A stretch of DNA of 8,486 bases from an uncultured bacterium (GTDB taxonomy: Bacteria; Verrucomicrobiota; Verrucomicrobiia; Opitutales; Intestinicryptomonadaceae): the NCBI GenBank assembly GCA_905214995.1, contig CAJMOT010000099.1:1-8486 (forward strand). The letters are read 5' to 3'. Under the pieces are notes generated by a model. It worked only from the letters and a program-made list of their open reading frames with translations. It was not told the DNA's origin and made no database searches. Positions 1 through 6,785 of the stretch are shown here, one piece after another. Each line of letters starts with the position of its first letter. Positions within the stretch are counted from its first letter, which is position 1. The position numbers and the translations under genes are program-made.

Positions 1-1
1 C

Positions 2-79
2 CCCGAACCCGCCGCGTTCGCCGCCGCGCTCGGGGCGTTTGCGCTCGCTTTCGCGCTTCGGGGAAGGGCAGGGCGCTGA
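2..79 (+). CDS. C-terminal tail of a PEP-CTERM sorted surface/exported protein (5' end outside window)
   Basis: Reading from base 2 to the TGA at 77-79 gives 25 residues. They begin with Pro-Glu-Pro, continue with about 16 hydrophobic Ala/Leu/Phe/Gly residues and end in an Arg-rich tail (RGRAGR). That three-part order is the PEP-CTERM signal, which is recognised by an exosortase and retained in the inner membrane until the protein is released or anchored outside. The rest of the protein lies left of the window, so its function cannot be stated. A strong terminator 52 bases downstream fits a gene ending here. The same bases are open in another frame up to 225, but that reading is Arg-rich and resembles no protein. 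The tail is short, so the call rests on the motif pattern alone. Confidence 0.72.
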   Translation, partial: PEPAAFAAALGAFALAFALRGRAGR

Positions 80-131
80 CCGAAGCTCTCGCGCGGCGCG
101 GGGCGGTCGGGGAGATTCTCTTTAAATCCGG

Positions 132-162
132 CGCGGGGGCGGAAGAACCCCCGCGTTTTTTT
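132..162 (+). terminator. Rho-independent terminator after the PEP-CTERM gene
   Basis: An 8-bp perfect GC stem (CGCGGGGG at 132-139 with CCCCCGCG at 148-155) encloses an 8-nt loop and is followed directly by seven T (156-162). It ends the upstream transcript and separates it from trpS. Confidence 0.88.
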
Positions 163-184
163 GCGCGCCGCGCGGTTTTTTGTG

Positions 185-213
185 TTGCCCGCAGCGCGCT
201 CGGGCGCAAAAAT
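185..213 (+). promoter_or_regulatory. Possible sigma70-type promoter for trpS
   Basis: TTGCCC (185-190) and AAAAAT (208-213) are separated by exactly 17 bases, each matching 4 of 6 consensus positions. Transcription would start near 220, leaving only a few bases before the ATG at 226. That would suit a nearly leaderless message and the absence of a Shine-Dalgarno sequence. The match is weak and the call is an inference. Confidence 0.25.
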
Positions 214-225
214 CGCGTCCCGTAA

Positions 226-1239
226 ATGAACGAAGAATCGCAAAATAAAAAAGTGGTGCTCACCGCCGCGCAGCCGACGGGCAGGCTGCATCTCGGCAAC
301 TATCTCGGCGCGGTAAAGAACTGGGCGGAAATGTCCCAAGACTACGAATGTTATTTCGGGATAGCGGACATGCACGCCATGACCATTCCCTACGTCCCCG
401 CGGAGCTCCGCAAAAACGTGTACGACTGCGCCGCCCAGTACATGGCGTGCGGGCTCGACCCGCAAAAGTGCAGCCTCTTCGTCCAGAGCGGCGTATACGG
501 GCACGCGGATCTGGCGTGGATACTCGGGTGCCTCTGCCCGCTCGGGGCGCTCGAGCGCATGACGCAGTACAAGGACAAGGCGCGCAAGCACAGCGACGCG
601 CTGAATTCGGGGCTGCTCTACTATCCCGTTTTGATGGCGAGCGACATTTTGATATACAACGCCGACCTCGTTCCCGTCGGCGAGGACCAGAAGCAGCATA
701 TCGAGCTCACCCGCGACCTCGCCCAAAAGTTCAACAACGCCTTTTCGCCGACTTTCACAATGCCCGAGCCGTTCATACCCGGGGCGGGGGCGCGCGTTAT
801 GTCCTTGCAGTCGCCCGACTCCAAGATGTCGAAGTCCGACCCCAACCAGAACGGCACTCTTTACATAACGGATTCCCCCGACGTTCTGCGCAAAAAGATA
901 ATGTCGGCGGTGACGGATTCCGAGGGCGGCGTGCGCTGCTCCAAGGACAAGCCGGGCGTCTCGAACCTCATGCAGATTATGGGCTCGCTGTCGGGACGTT
1001 CCATGGAGTCCATAGAGGCCGAATTCGAGGGCAGGGGATACGGGGATTTCAAAAAGGCCGTCGCGGACGTCGTGATAGCCGCCCTTGAACCCGTCCGCAG
1101 CCGCTACGCCGAGATTTGCGCCGACAAGTCCGCCGTCGAGGACGCCCTGCGCGCGGGCACCGAGATGGCTCAGAGGCGCGTCAACCGCACGATGTCGAAA
1201 GTCCGCAGAAAAGTCGGCTACCTCGATTTGCGCAAATGA
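226..1239 (+). CDS. trpS: Tryptophanyl-tRNA synthetase
   Basis: This cytoplasmic class Ic aminoacyl-tRNA synthetase activates tryptophan with ATP and charges tRNA-Trp. The 337-residue length is normal for bacterial TrpS. The Rossmann fold opens with QPTGRLHLGNYLGA, carrying the HIGH-type HLGN at residues 22-25. ERMTQYKDK lies at 110-118, YPVLMASDIL at 133-142, GEDQKQHIELTRD at 152-164, and KMSKS at 200-204 completes the ATP site. The C-terminal helical domain (about 215-337) is intact. An in-frame TAA sits immediately before the ATG (223-225), so no earlier start is possible. No Shine-Dalgarno sequence is visible. The next gene starts 10 nt after the stop, suggesting co-transcription with it and with hisF. 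Function is certain from the motifs; the start is very likely because only 12 residues precede the first conserved block. Confidence 0.97.
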   Translation: MNEESQNKKVVLTAAQPTGRLHLGNYLGAVKNWAEMSQDYECYFGIADMHAMTIPYVPAELRKNVYDCAAQYMACGLDPQKCSLFVQSGVYGHADLAWILGCLCPLGALERMTQYKDKARKHSDALNSGLLYYPVLMASDILIYNADLVPVGEDQKQHIELTRDLAQKFNNAFSPTFTMPEPFIPGAGARVMSLQSPDSKMSKSDPNQNGTLYITDSPDVLRKKIMSAVTDSEGGVRCSKDKPGVSNLMQIMGSLSGRSMESIEAEFEGRGYGDFKKAVADVVIAALEPVRSRYAEICADKSAVEDALRAGTEMAQRRVNRTMSKVRRKVGYLDLRK

Positions 1240-1249
1240 CAAATCTCTT

Positions 1250-2668
1250 ATGAAAAGTCCGCAGAAAATTCCCGCGTGGCCGGTTTACGTCGCCGACGCG
1301 CTGATGTTCGCCGCGGTGTTCGCCGTGGCGCTCCCAAATCTCCATACAGGAGAGCCGCTTTCGGCGTCCTCCGTGTTTTGGTGCGCGCTGATGGTGCTCG
1401 GCGGGCTGCTGTTGTGCCTCGCGCCGTACTACATGTCGCTCAAAGACGCCGCGCGCGAGGAAAAGGCCGCCGCCGACGCGAAAGTCCAGGACGACCTGCG
1501 GATAATCTTCGACGAGCTCGCCGCCCTGCGCATGATGATTGCGGACATAGAAGAGCGCATGGAGCCGCTTCCGGAGCGTTTGCGGGCGGCGGCGGAGGCT
1601 ACGGAAAAAATCCCGTCCCTCGCCTCGCGCGACGAGCTCGCAAAGCTCGCCTCCGACATGCGCGCCGCCGTAAGGGAAAAGCTGTCGCAGCTCGGCGAGT
1701 CCCTCGATTCCGCAGCGGCGGAAATCGAAACCTGCCGGAGCTCGCAGAAAGATTCAGACAAAATAGTCGCCGAGCTCTGCTCGGACGTCGCGATATTGAA
1801 GGATTTGCTTCCGGAGTCATCCGATTCGCTCGCCGACGAAATTTTTTCGCTGAAATCGCGCCTCGAAACCGTCGAGAGCGCGGCGGCCGCCTTCGCCGAA
1901 AATCCCGACCCGCGCGAGGAGCCCGCGGACGGCGAAGACGACGAAATTTTCGGCGAAGCGCCGTTCGGGCCCTCTGTTGCTCCGCGCGCCGACGGAATGC
2001 TCTCCCGCGCGCTCGCGGCCTCCGAAAATTCAAAGGGCTCCGTCGAAAAATTTATCTCAATATCCAGGACTGAATTCCCGCCATCCGAGGGGAATGCGCC
2101 CGCAGTTGCGCCTGAACCCGCGACGGTCGAGTCCGTGAAGCGCGAATTCGAAAAAATCGCCGACGGCATCGCTTTCGAGTCGGGCGAAGTTCCGCCCGCG
2201 CCGGACGTTCCCAAAACTTCCGGAGCCCCGTCGGGCGGCGAGCCTCCCGCGGAGCCGTCCGCCCAAAAGCCGGAGGGGGAAGCCGGTTTTTTTGAATCTT
2301 CGGATTCGCCTTCGGCCCGGGGCGAATCCCAGGGCGCGGAGCCGGAACCGCCGACGCTCTTCGAGCTTCCCGAGTCTCCCGCGAGGGCCCAAAAACCCGC
2401 GAAGGGCGATGCTTCCGTGACGGTAAACGCGCTCATAGGAATCGGCAACAAGCCGTATCTGCGCGGTTCCGGAGGCGGGCTTTCGCCCGACAGGGGGATC
2501 GCCATGGAGTATGTCGAGATAGGCAAATGGCGCCATGTGTTTGCCGACGCCGACGCCCCGATAGAATTTTCCGTCCTCAAAAACGACGAAATCCCGAGCG
2601 ACGGCGGCGAGACATTTGTGCTGCGCCCGTCGGAAAGGCTCGAACTCAACCTTAGCTTCCCACTCTGA
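1250..2668 (+). CDS. Uncharacterised membrane-anchored coiled-coil protein with a conserved-looking C-terminal domain
   Basis: I do not recognise a named family. The protein has 472 residues. Two hydrophobic segments lie near the N terminus (about 12-31 and 42-62), forming a probable hairpin anchor. A long Ala/Glu/Leu/Arg-rich helical stretch (about 63-215) follows and looks like a coiled coil. Next comes an acidic Pro/Ser/Glu-rich low-complexity linker (about 216-387). The last 84 residues form a compact beta-rich domain rich in Gly and aromatic residues (NKPYLRGSGGG near its start, EIGKWRHVF with Trp427). That tail faintly recalls small beta-sandwich ligand-binding folds, which is only a guess. 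The frame is open upstream into trpS, but the ATG at 1250 is preferred: it avoids a long overlap and puts the anchor at the N terminus. It lies 10 nt after trpS and 3 nt before hisF. There is no Shine-Dalgarno sequence; the cellular role is unknown. Confidence 0.8.
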   Translation: MKSPQKIPAWPVYVADALMFAAVFAVALPNLHTGEPLSASSVFWCALMVLGGLLLCLAPYYMSLKDAAREEKAAADAKVQDDLRIIFDELAALRMMIADIEERMEPLPERLRAAAEATEKIPSLASRDELAKLASDMRAAVREKLSQLGESLDSAAAEIETCRSSQKDSDKIVAELCSDVAILKDLLPESSDSLADEIFSLKSRLETVESAAAAFAENPDPREEPADGEDDEIFGEAPFGPSVAPRADGMLSRALAASENSKGSVEKFISISRTEFPPSEGNAPAVAPEPATVESVKREFEKIADGIAFESGEVPPAPDVPKTSGAPSGGEPPAEPSAQKPEGEAGFFESSDSPSARGESQGAEPEPPTLFELPESPARAQKPAKGDASVTVNALIGIGNKPYLRGSGGGLSPDRGIAMEYVEIGKWRHVFADADAPIEFSVLKNDEIPSDGGETFVLRPSERLELNLSFPL

Positions 2669-2671
2669 AAA

Positions 2672-3436
2672 ATGCTGAGCGTAAGAATAATTCCGTGCCT
2701 CGACGTATGCGGCGGGCGCGTTGTCAAAGGCGTGAACTTCGTAAACCTCGTCGACGCCGGCGACCCCGTCGAGCAGGCGAAAGCCTACGAGCGCCAGGGC
2801 GCGGACGAGCTCGTGTTTCTCGACATCACCGCTTCCAGCGACAACCGTGCCATAATGCGCGACGTGGTGGAGCGCACTGCGGGCGAGTGCTTTATGCCGC
2901 TCACCGTCGGCGGCGGCCTGCGTACGCTCGAAGACATCAGGCTGATGCTCGGCGCGGGCGCGGACAAGGTATCGCTCAACACCTCCGCCGTGGCTGATCC
3001 CGAACTCGTATCCGCCGCCTCCGCCAAGTTCGGCAACCAGTGCATAGTCGTGGCGATAGACGCGAAGCGCGATGGCGGCGGCTGGAAAGTCTACACGCAC
3101 GGCGGCCGCAACAAAACTCCGCTCGACGCCGTGGAATGGGCGCGGGAAATGCAGCGGCGCGGCGCGGGAGAAATCCTCTTGACCTCCATGGACTGCGACG
3201 GCACAAAAGACGGCTACGACATCGCCCTTACGAGGGCTGTCAGCGACGCCGTGACCATTCCCGTAATCGCCTCGGGAGGGGCTGGCAATTTGCGGCACCT
3301 CGTGGACGCCGTGAAGCTCGGCGGGGCGAGCGCTGTTTTGGCTGCGTCGATTTTCCATTTCGGGACGTACAGCATACAGCAGGCGAAGAACGCGATGAAG
3401 GCCGCCGGTCTCCCCGCCCGCGATTTGGCGCAATGA
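2672..3436 (+). CDS. hisF: Imidazole glycerol phosphate synthase, cyclase subunit HisF
   Basis: HisF takes ammonia from its partner HisH and converts PRFAR to imidazole glycerol phosphate and AICAR. This is a histidine-pathway step that also feeds purine synthesis. The 254-residue (beta-alpha)8 barrel is full length. The two catalytic aspartates are in place (Asp11 in IIPCLDV, Asp130 in VVAIDAKRD). Lys19, Asn103, Thr171 and Asp176 also occupy the positions known from other HisF proteins. The phosphate-binding loops are VGGGLR (79-84) and SGGAG (201-205). The start is 3 nt after the preceding stop, with no Shine-Dalgarno sequence, so translation probably depends on coupling. HisH is not in this window, so the his genes appear dispersed in this genome. 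The gene converges with the porin gene on the other strand. Confidence 0.97.
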   Translation: MLSVRIIPCLDVCGGRVVKGVNFVNLVDAGDPVEQAKAYERQGADELVFLDITASSDNRAIMRDVVERTAGECFMPLTVGGGLRTLEDIRLMLGAGADKVSLNTSAVADPELVSAASAKFGNQCIVVAIDAKRDGGGWKVYTHGGRNKTPLDAVEWAREMQRRGAGEILLTSMDCDGTKDGYDIALTRAVSDAVTIPVIASGGAGNLRHLVDAVKLGGASAVLAASIFHFGTYSIQQAKNAMKAAGLPARDLAQ

Positions 3437-3530
3437 TTTTGGCGAATAGCTCCGTTAGGGAAGCCGCCAAGACCGTTCGCGTATGTCGAATACGCCGCGC
3501 GAGGGAGTATTCAGGGAATAGTGGGGATAG

Positions 3531-3603
3531 CCCTATTGCAAAGCAATGGGCGTAATGGGCGTAGCCCCTTCAATGGAAGCGGCGCTGCCGCCCTCTTCAA
3601 TGG
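3531..3603. repeat. Cluster of short direct and inverted repeats (possible intergenic repeat element)
   Basis: AATGGGCGT occurs twice in exact tandem (3545-3553, 3554-3562). CTTCAATGG occurs twice as a direct repeat (3568-3576, 3595-3603). ATTGC-AAA-GCAAT (3535-3547) forms a hairpin that extends to CCC/GGG across a bulged T. GCGGC-GCT-GCCGC (3579-3591) forms another. Such a density of small repeats between convergent genes resembles a REP/BIME-like or degenerate mobile sequence. Whether it is repeated elsewhere in the genome cannot be seen here. Confidence 0.5.
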
Positions 3604-3677
3604 CCGGCCTGCCTTGTGCTCACATCGCGCCGGCGATGCCGTGGAAGTGCGCCCCGCTTGCCATTTAATATTATATC

Positions 3678-3711
3678 GGCGTTCCCTGTCGGCCACCGGC
3701 AGGGAATCGCC
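3678..3711 (-). terminator. Strong hairpin just past the porin stop, possible transcript end or 3' stabiliser
   Basis: GGCG/CGCC, then TTCCCTG/CAGGGAA, a G-T pair and CGG/CCG close on a 3-nt loop. The only interruption is one bulged T at 3707. It lies 8 bases beyond the stop of the - strand porin gene. No T-run follows on the - strand (the next bases read GATATAATATT), so it is either an unusual terminator or an RNA-protecting hairpin. On the + strand only CTTTC follows. Confidence 0.45.
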
Positions 3712-3719
3712 TTTCGCCG

Positions 3720-5126
3720 TTAGAATGAAATGCCGTATTGCATCCCGAGGACAAGGGCGTCGGAATATTTGCCGCCGCACGGGTTTAGCACAAATTGCAC
3801 GTTCGGCTGCACGAAGGCAAACCTGTTTATCTGGTATTTGTAGTTGAGCTCAAATACCATTTCGTAGGAGTTTCTCTCCGAGGTCGTCAGCTTGTCGGAG
3901 TACTTGCCGTAGGCGACGCCGAAGCATATCACGTCGTCCGCGCGCGATTCGAACGGCGCGTTGAACAGCAGCCCGCCGTTCGCGAAGTACGGCATATAGG
4001 CGAGATTTTCATACGGGTCGTACTGGAAAACCCCCCACAGTATGATTCCGCGCAGGTCGCGATATTTCTCGCTTTCCCTTACGATGTAGTACGGCTCGCC
4101 CCTCTTTATGTAGCCCATGTTCCAGATCATGTAGTCCGCCTGGAAGTATATTGTGCAGTTGAACGGCGAGGACGCCATCGGGTTGTCGCGGTGCGGCGCG
4201 TTGTACCAGCTCGCGATGACGCCGGCGGATATGTTGCCGGGCGACTTTCCGCTGCCGTCGTGGTTTATGTTCCAGCCTATTTCGTAGTTGGAGTTCACCC
4301 CGTCGCCGTTGAACGACCAGTCGAGCCCGTGCATTCCGAGAGAGTCCTGACGCGCGGTGTTTATCTGGTAGACGCCCGCCTTAAAATACCTGCCTTCGGA
4401 GTCGGAAATCTGGGCCATCGCGCCCCAAGTCGAGCCGGGGTATGCCGAAAGCCGCGTCTGGTTGAACGCCCCTACGGGATTGCCGTCGAAGGCGTTGTTT
4501 TGGTACATCCAGTAGATGGGCTTTGTCATGAAGTTGTCGCCGGCGGCTATCCTGCCGAATTTGAGCATGATTTCGTATTCGCCGTCTAGTATCTCCGAAT
4601 TGTACGACAGATAGAGCGACGACAGCAGCATCGACTGGCCGCCGTAGTTTTGCTGGACGTTGAAGGTGTTGCCGATGTATTCTCTGGTCAGAGAATTCCC
4701 GAAGCGCCACGACCACGCGTTTATGAGCTGCCAGCCTTTGAGCTCCGGAATTTGCGTGACCTCCGCGAGGTCTATGCCGTATCCGATGTGCACTGCCGAA
4801 GTGTTTGTCGCGCTCCTGTGGTTGCCTCCGACGGGATTCGATGCGAAGTTCCCGAGATAGGTTATCACGGGAACGAACCCGCGGTTTTCGAGCTTCCTGC
4901 GCATCCCGACCCAACCGCCCGAGAAGTGGGGGCCGTTGAACCATTCGTCGAAGGTGAGCTCCCAGAGGTATTTGTTTTTTATGACGTTGTCGTAGTACTG
5001 CGCCCCGTGGCTTACGGGCATTTCGCTGATGTCGTCGTACTCGACGCCGACGAAGTATTCGCGCTGAATGCCGAATGCCGCCGATGCCGCCAGAGACGCC
5101 GAAGCGAGAGCCAATAGTTTTTTCAT
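3720..5126 (-). CDS. OprB-family carbohydrate-selective outer-membrane porin
   Basis: The product is a probable outer-membrane beta-barrel for passive uptake of sugars. It has 468 residues, in the usual OprB range. The first 20 residues (MKKLLALASASLAASAAFG) form a Sec signal peptide with an Ala-rich cleavage region. The mature part shows alternating aromatic and hydrophobic strands and OprB-like blocks: GGWVGMRRKLENRG (70-83), ASNPVGG (95-101), LKFGRIAAGDNF (188-199), and near the end the FVQPNVQFVLNP stretch (438-449). The final residue is Phe, the typical signal for outer-membrane assembly. The ATG at 5126 is supported by the signal peptide and by AAGGA six bases upstream. The frame stays open much further upstream, but there it runs against the phosphoesterase gene. 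The start overlaps that gene's stop by ATGA, so translation is probably coupled. Family assignment is good; substrate is unknown. Confidence 0.88.
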   Translation of the reverse strand: MKKLLALASASLAASAAFGIQREYFVGVEYDDISEMPVSHGAQYYDNVIKNKYLWELTFDEWFNGPHFSGGWVGMRRKLENRGFVPVITYLGNFASNPVGGNHRSATNTSAVHIGYGIDLAEVTQIPELKGWQLINAWSWRFGNSLTREYIGNTFNVQQNYGGQSMLLSSLYLSYNSEILDGEYEIMLKFGRIAAGDNFMTKPIYWMYQNNAFDGNPVGAFNQTRLSAYPGSTWGAMAQISDSEGRYFKAGVYQINTARQDSLGMHGLDWSFNGDGVNSNYEIGWNINHDGSGKSPGNISAGVIASWYNAPHRDNPMASSPFNCTIYFQADYMIWNMGYIKRGEPYYIVRESEKYRDLRGIILWGVFQYDPYENLAYMPYFANGGLLFNAPFESRADDVICFGVAYGKYSDKLTTSERNSYEMVFELNYKYQINRFAFVQPNVQFVLNPCGGKYSDALVLGMQYGISF

Positions 5127-6010
5127 AGTGTATCCTTGCTTTTTTTCGGTATTTTTTCTGTTTGCGCTGCGGATTGTCGGGTGTCTCTGTCCAGCGTGAC
5201 AAGGGTTATTACGGGCGTGCACATGAAGCGCGCGGGAATGCGGCTTGTTCCGAGCCCGCGGGTGACGAAAATCGTCTTGCCGTCGCGGCGGTATTCGCCC
5301 TCTACGAGCTTGTCGCCCCTGAAAGTATTTGAAAACAGCGCGCCGATAAACGGCAGGCGCACCTGTCCTCCGTGCGTGTGCCCCGAAAAAGTCACCCCGA
5401 CTTCGCTCGGAATTTCCCTGAACACGTCTGGAGTGTGGGAGAGGAATATCACCGGCGCGTTTTTCTCTATCCCCCCGAGCGCCTGCGAGTAGGAGTAATC
5501 CGCCGACAGGGGGTCGGCTATGCCGCTTACGTAGAAGTCGCCCTTCGGGGTTTTGACTTTTGCGTTGGAGTTTTCCAGAAGCTTTATTCCGGTTGAATTT
5601 ATCATCTTGCGGATTTCGCCCGCGCCGTAAAGATAGTCGTGGTTGCCGAGGATCGCATAGGCGCCGAGCGGCGCCTTTATCTCGCCCAGATATCCGCCGA
5701 GCTTTTTGAGGTCCATCGCGCTCTGGTACCACCCGCCGTTTACGTAGTCGCCGACGAGCAGTACGATGTCGGGTTTGAGCGAGTTTATTTTGTCCACTAT
5801 TTTGCGCACCCGCCTGTCCTCGAAAAACGGCATTCCGGCGTGGATGTCTCCGACGACGGCGACTTTCAATCCGTCGAGCTTGGAGTCCCAGTTTGGGATT
5901 TTAATCGGGACTTCCTCTACGTCGAGAATCATGTGGGGCTCGACTATGAACGCCCACGCCCAGAGACAGAATACGGGAACGAAGAGCGCAAGTTTTGCAA
6001 AAATATTCAT
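5123..6010 (-). CDS. Membrane-anchored calcineurin-like metallophosphoesterase (YkuE/YaeI type, possible LpxG)
   Basis: The product is a dinuclear-metal phosphohydrolase of 295 residues, typical for the YkuE/YaeI group. A hydrophobic N-terminal segment (about 4-23) anchors it in the inner membrane. All metal-ligand motifs are present: GDIHAG (Asp55, His57), GDYV (Asp88), GNHD (Asn123-Asp125), SHTPD (His192) and GHTHGG (His211, His213). Related membrane-linked enzymes hydrolyse phospholipid headgroups. In Chlamydia, another PVC lineage, a YaeI-like enzyme called LpxG cleaves UDP-2,3-diacylglucosamine in lipid A synthesis. That role is possible here but is inference. The stop overlaps the porin start by ATGA, so the two form an operon. 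The bases before the ATG read GAGAG, too close for a normal ribosome site; however, the anchor supports this start. Catalytic fold is certain, substrate unknown. Confidence 0.93.
   Translation of the reverse strand: MNIFAKLALFVPVFCLWAWAFIVEPHMILDVEEVPIKIPNWDSKLDGLKVAVVGDIHAGMPFFEDRRVRKIVDKINSLKPDIVLLVGDYVNGGWYQSAMDLKKLGGYLGEIKAPLGAYAILGNHDYLYGAGEIRKMINSTGIKLLENSNAKVKTPKGDFYVSGIADPLSADYSYSQALGGIEKNAPVIFLSHTPDVFREIPSEVGVTFSGHTHGGQVRLPFIGALFSNTFRGDKLVEGEYRRDGKTIFVTRGLGTSRIPARFMCTPVITLVTLDRDTRQSAAQTEKIPKKSKDTL
5133..5137 (-). promoter_or_regulatory. Shine-Dalgarno site of the porin gene
   Basis: AAGGA on the - strand lies 6 bases before the ATG at 5126 and within the last codons of the phosphoesterase gene. 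It is the only well-placed ribosome binding site found in this window, and it decides the porin start. Confidence 0.75.
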
Positions 6011-6022
6011 CTCTCGTTGAAT

Positions 6023-6051
6023 TTAGTAACCGTTCGGCAAAAAGTGTTCAA
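6023..6051 (-). promoter_or_regulatory. Possible promoter of the phosphoesterase-porin operon
   Basis: On the - strand, TTGAAC (6046-6051) and TACTAA (6023-6028) are 17 bases apart, 12 bases before the phosphoesterase ATG. The matches are 4/6 and 3/6 to sigma70 consensus. It is placed sensibly but weak. Confidence 0.3.
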
Positions 6052-6439
6052 TAGAAAAGCTCACAAAATTTGGAGAGGCGCGCCGTTTTGAAGGCTCAAG
6101 ACATTGCCCGCTTTCGCCCGTTTACGATAAGGGCTTCGCCCATGCCGTATTTAATTCGTTCGGTCTCCCAACCGGCGGCGTTTTAGTCCGGACGGTTTTT
6201 GCGGCGGCGAGCCGCGAAGCTTTTGCCGCGGCGCTTCGGGCGGAGATGTTTGTCCGCTAAGCGCCGCGCGCGAGGTTTGGAATTTTAATGAGCTTTACGG
6301 TCTTATTCTGGGTGCGGTTTTATCGCAAGCTGATGAGACGATGGAATATCCCGTTCGGAGCGCGCCGATTGCCTTGCGCGGCGGAAAAATTTTTTGGCGG
6401 AAATTGCGCGGTCGAAACGCGGAGGAATTTTGTTTGGAA

Positions 6440-6463
6440 GGCAGACTGTCTGCCGCGTTTTTT
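6440..6463 (+). terminator. Terminator-like hairpin with no recognised gene upstream
   Basis: GGCAGAC at 6440-6446 and GTCTGCC at 6448-6454 form a palindromic stem (6 bp with a 3-nt loop in practice). GCG and six T (6458-6463) follow. A second inverted pair, GCGGAG (6419-6424) and CTCCGC (6464-6469), encloses it. It acts only for + strand transcripts, yet no + strand gene is seen before it. This suggests a short non-coding transcript or a relic. Confidence 0.6.
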
Positions 6464-6785
6464 CTCCGCATTCTGAATGAGTCGCTTTGGGCGCGGTAAG
6501 CGGGAAACGGGCAAAAGCGGAGTTCTTTCGCTCCAAACGGGAGAATGGCGCGCCGCGCGCGGGCGTGAAAATGGCGGGAATCTCTCGCGCGGGCAGGCCG
6601 CGAAAGCGGACTTTCTCGTGGCGGCCGGAATGTGTTGGAAAGCGCGGCGGGCGCAGCTGTGCGCAGGGCGCGGCGGGAGGTTAGATGGCTGCGGTATCCG
6701 TCCGGAATTTTTTGCGCGGAGATTAAAATGGCGGCGCGGGGGAATTTTTTTCTTGCCCCGCGCGCGAATTGTGCTTGACTGAAAC

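Larger units (their letters stand above)
3437..3719. other. Convergent intergenic region between hisF and the porin gene, hairpin- and repeat-rich
   Basis: No credible gene lies in these 283 bases. A small hairpin (GCGTAT 3479-3484 with ATACGC 3490-3495, 5-nt loop) comes first. The repeat cluster at 3531-3603 and the long hairpin at 3678-3711 follow. None has a clear T-run on either strand, so no standard intrinsic terminator for hisF is seen. Open frames cross the region on both strands, but they encode only repetitive Arg/Pro/Gly-rich readings. Confidence 0.6.
6011..6785. other. Long region without a convincing protein gene
   Basis: Apart from the possible operon promoter at its left end, these about 775 bases hold no recognisable gene. 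Short + strand open frames at 6288-6476 and 6477-6782 encode Arg/Gly/Trp-rich readings with no domain pattern. The first runs straight through a terminator-like hairpin, so neither is believed. Hairpins include GGGC-TTC-GCCC (near 6130-6140), GCCGCG/CGCGGC (6211-6232) and GCGCA-GCTG-TGCGC (6651-6664). From about 6480 to 6760 the + strand is visibly rich in G over C. The segment could contain untranslated RNA or decayed genes; I recognise no known structured RNA in it. Confidence 0.5.

Noticed and set aside
1085..1249. Upstream extension of the coiled-coil protein frame into trpS
   Set aside because: It would overlap the end of trpS by about 150 bases, and the reading is Ala/Pro/Arg-rich; the ATG at 1250 places the membrane anchor at the N terminus.
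1429..2727. Long - strand open frame opposite the coiled-coil gene
   Set aside because: It is Ser/Pro/Ala-rich antisense to a GC-rich gene with good codon structure; no domain pattern, and it overlaps the hisF start.
2057..3433. Long - strand open frame opposite hisF
   Set aside because: HisF on the + strand has all catalytic residues; the antisense reading is His/Arg/Gly-rich and has no recognisable motif.
3511..3847. Overlapping small open frames on both strands between hisF and the porin
   Set aside because: They are translations of short repeats and run into the porin gene; no protein features.
5127..5732. Upstream extension of the porin frame
   Set aside because: It runs through the phosphoesterase gene in another frame, is Arg-rich, and would bury the clear signal peptide that begins at 5126.
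6775..6780. TTGACT as the -35 box of the tRNA promoter
   Set aside because: The matching -10 position would fall inside tRNA-Ser; no convincing alternative promoter was found further upstream.
6288..6782. Two short + strand open frames before the tRNAs
   Set aside because: Biased composition, no motif and no ribosome site; the first crosses a terminator-like hairpin and the second ends just before tRNA-Ser.
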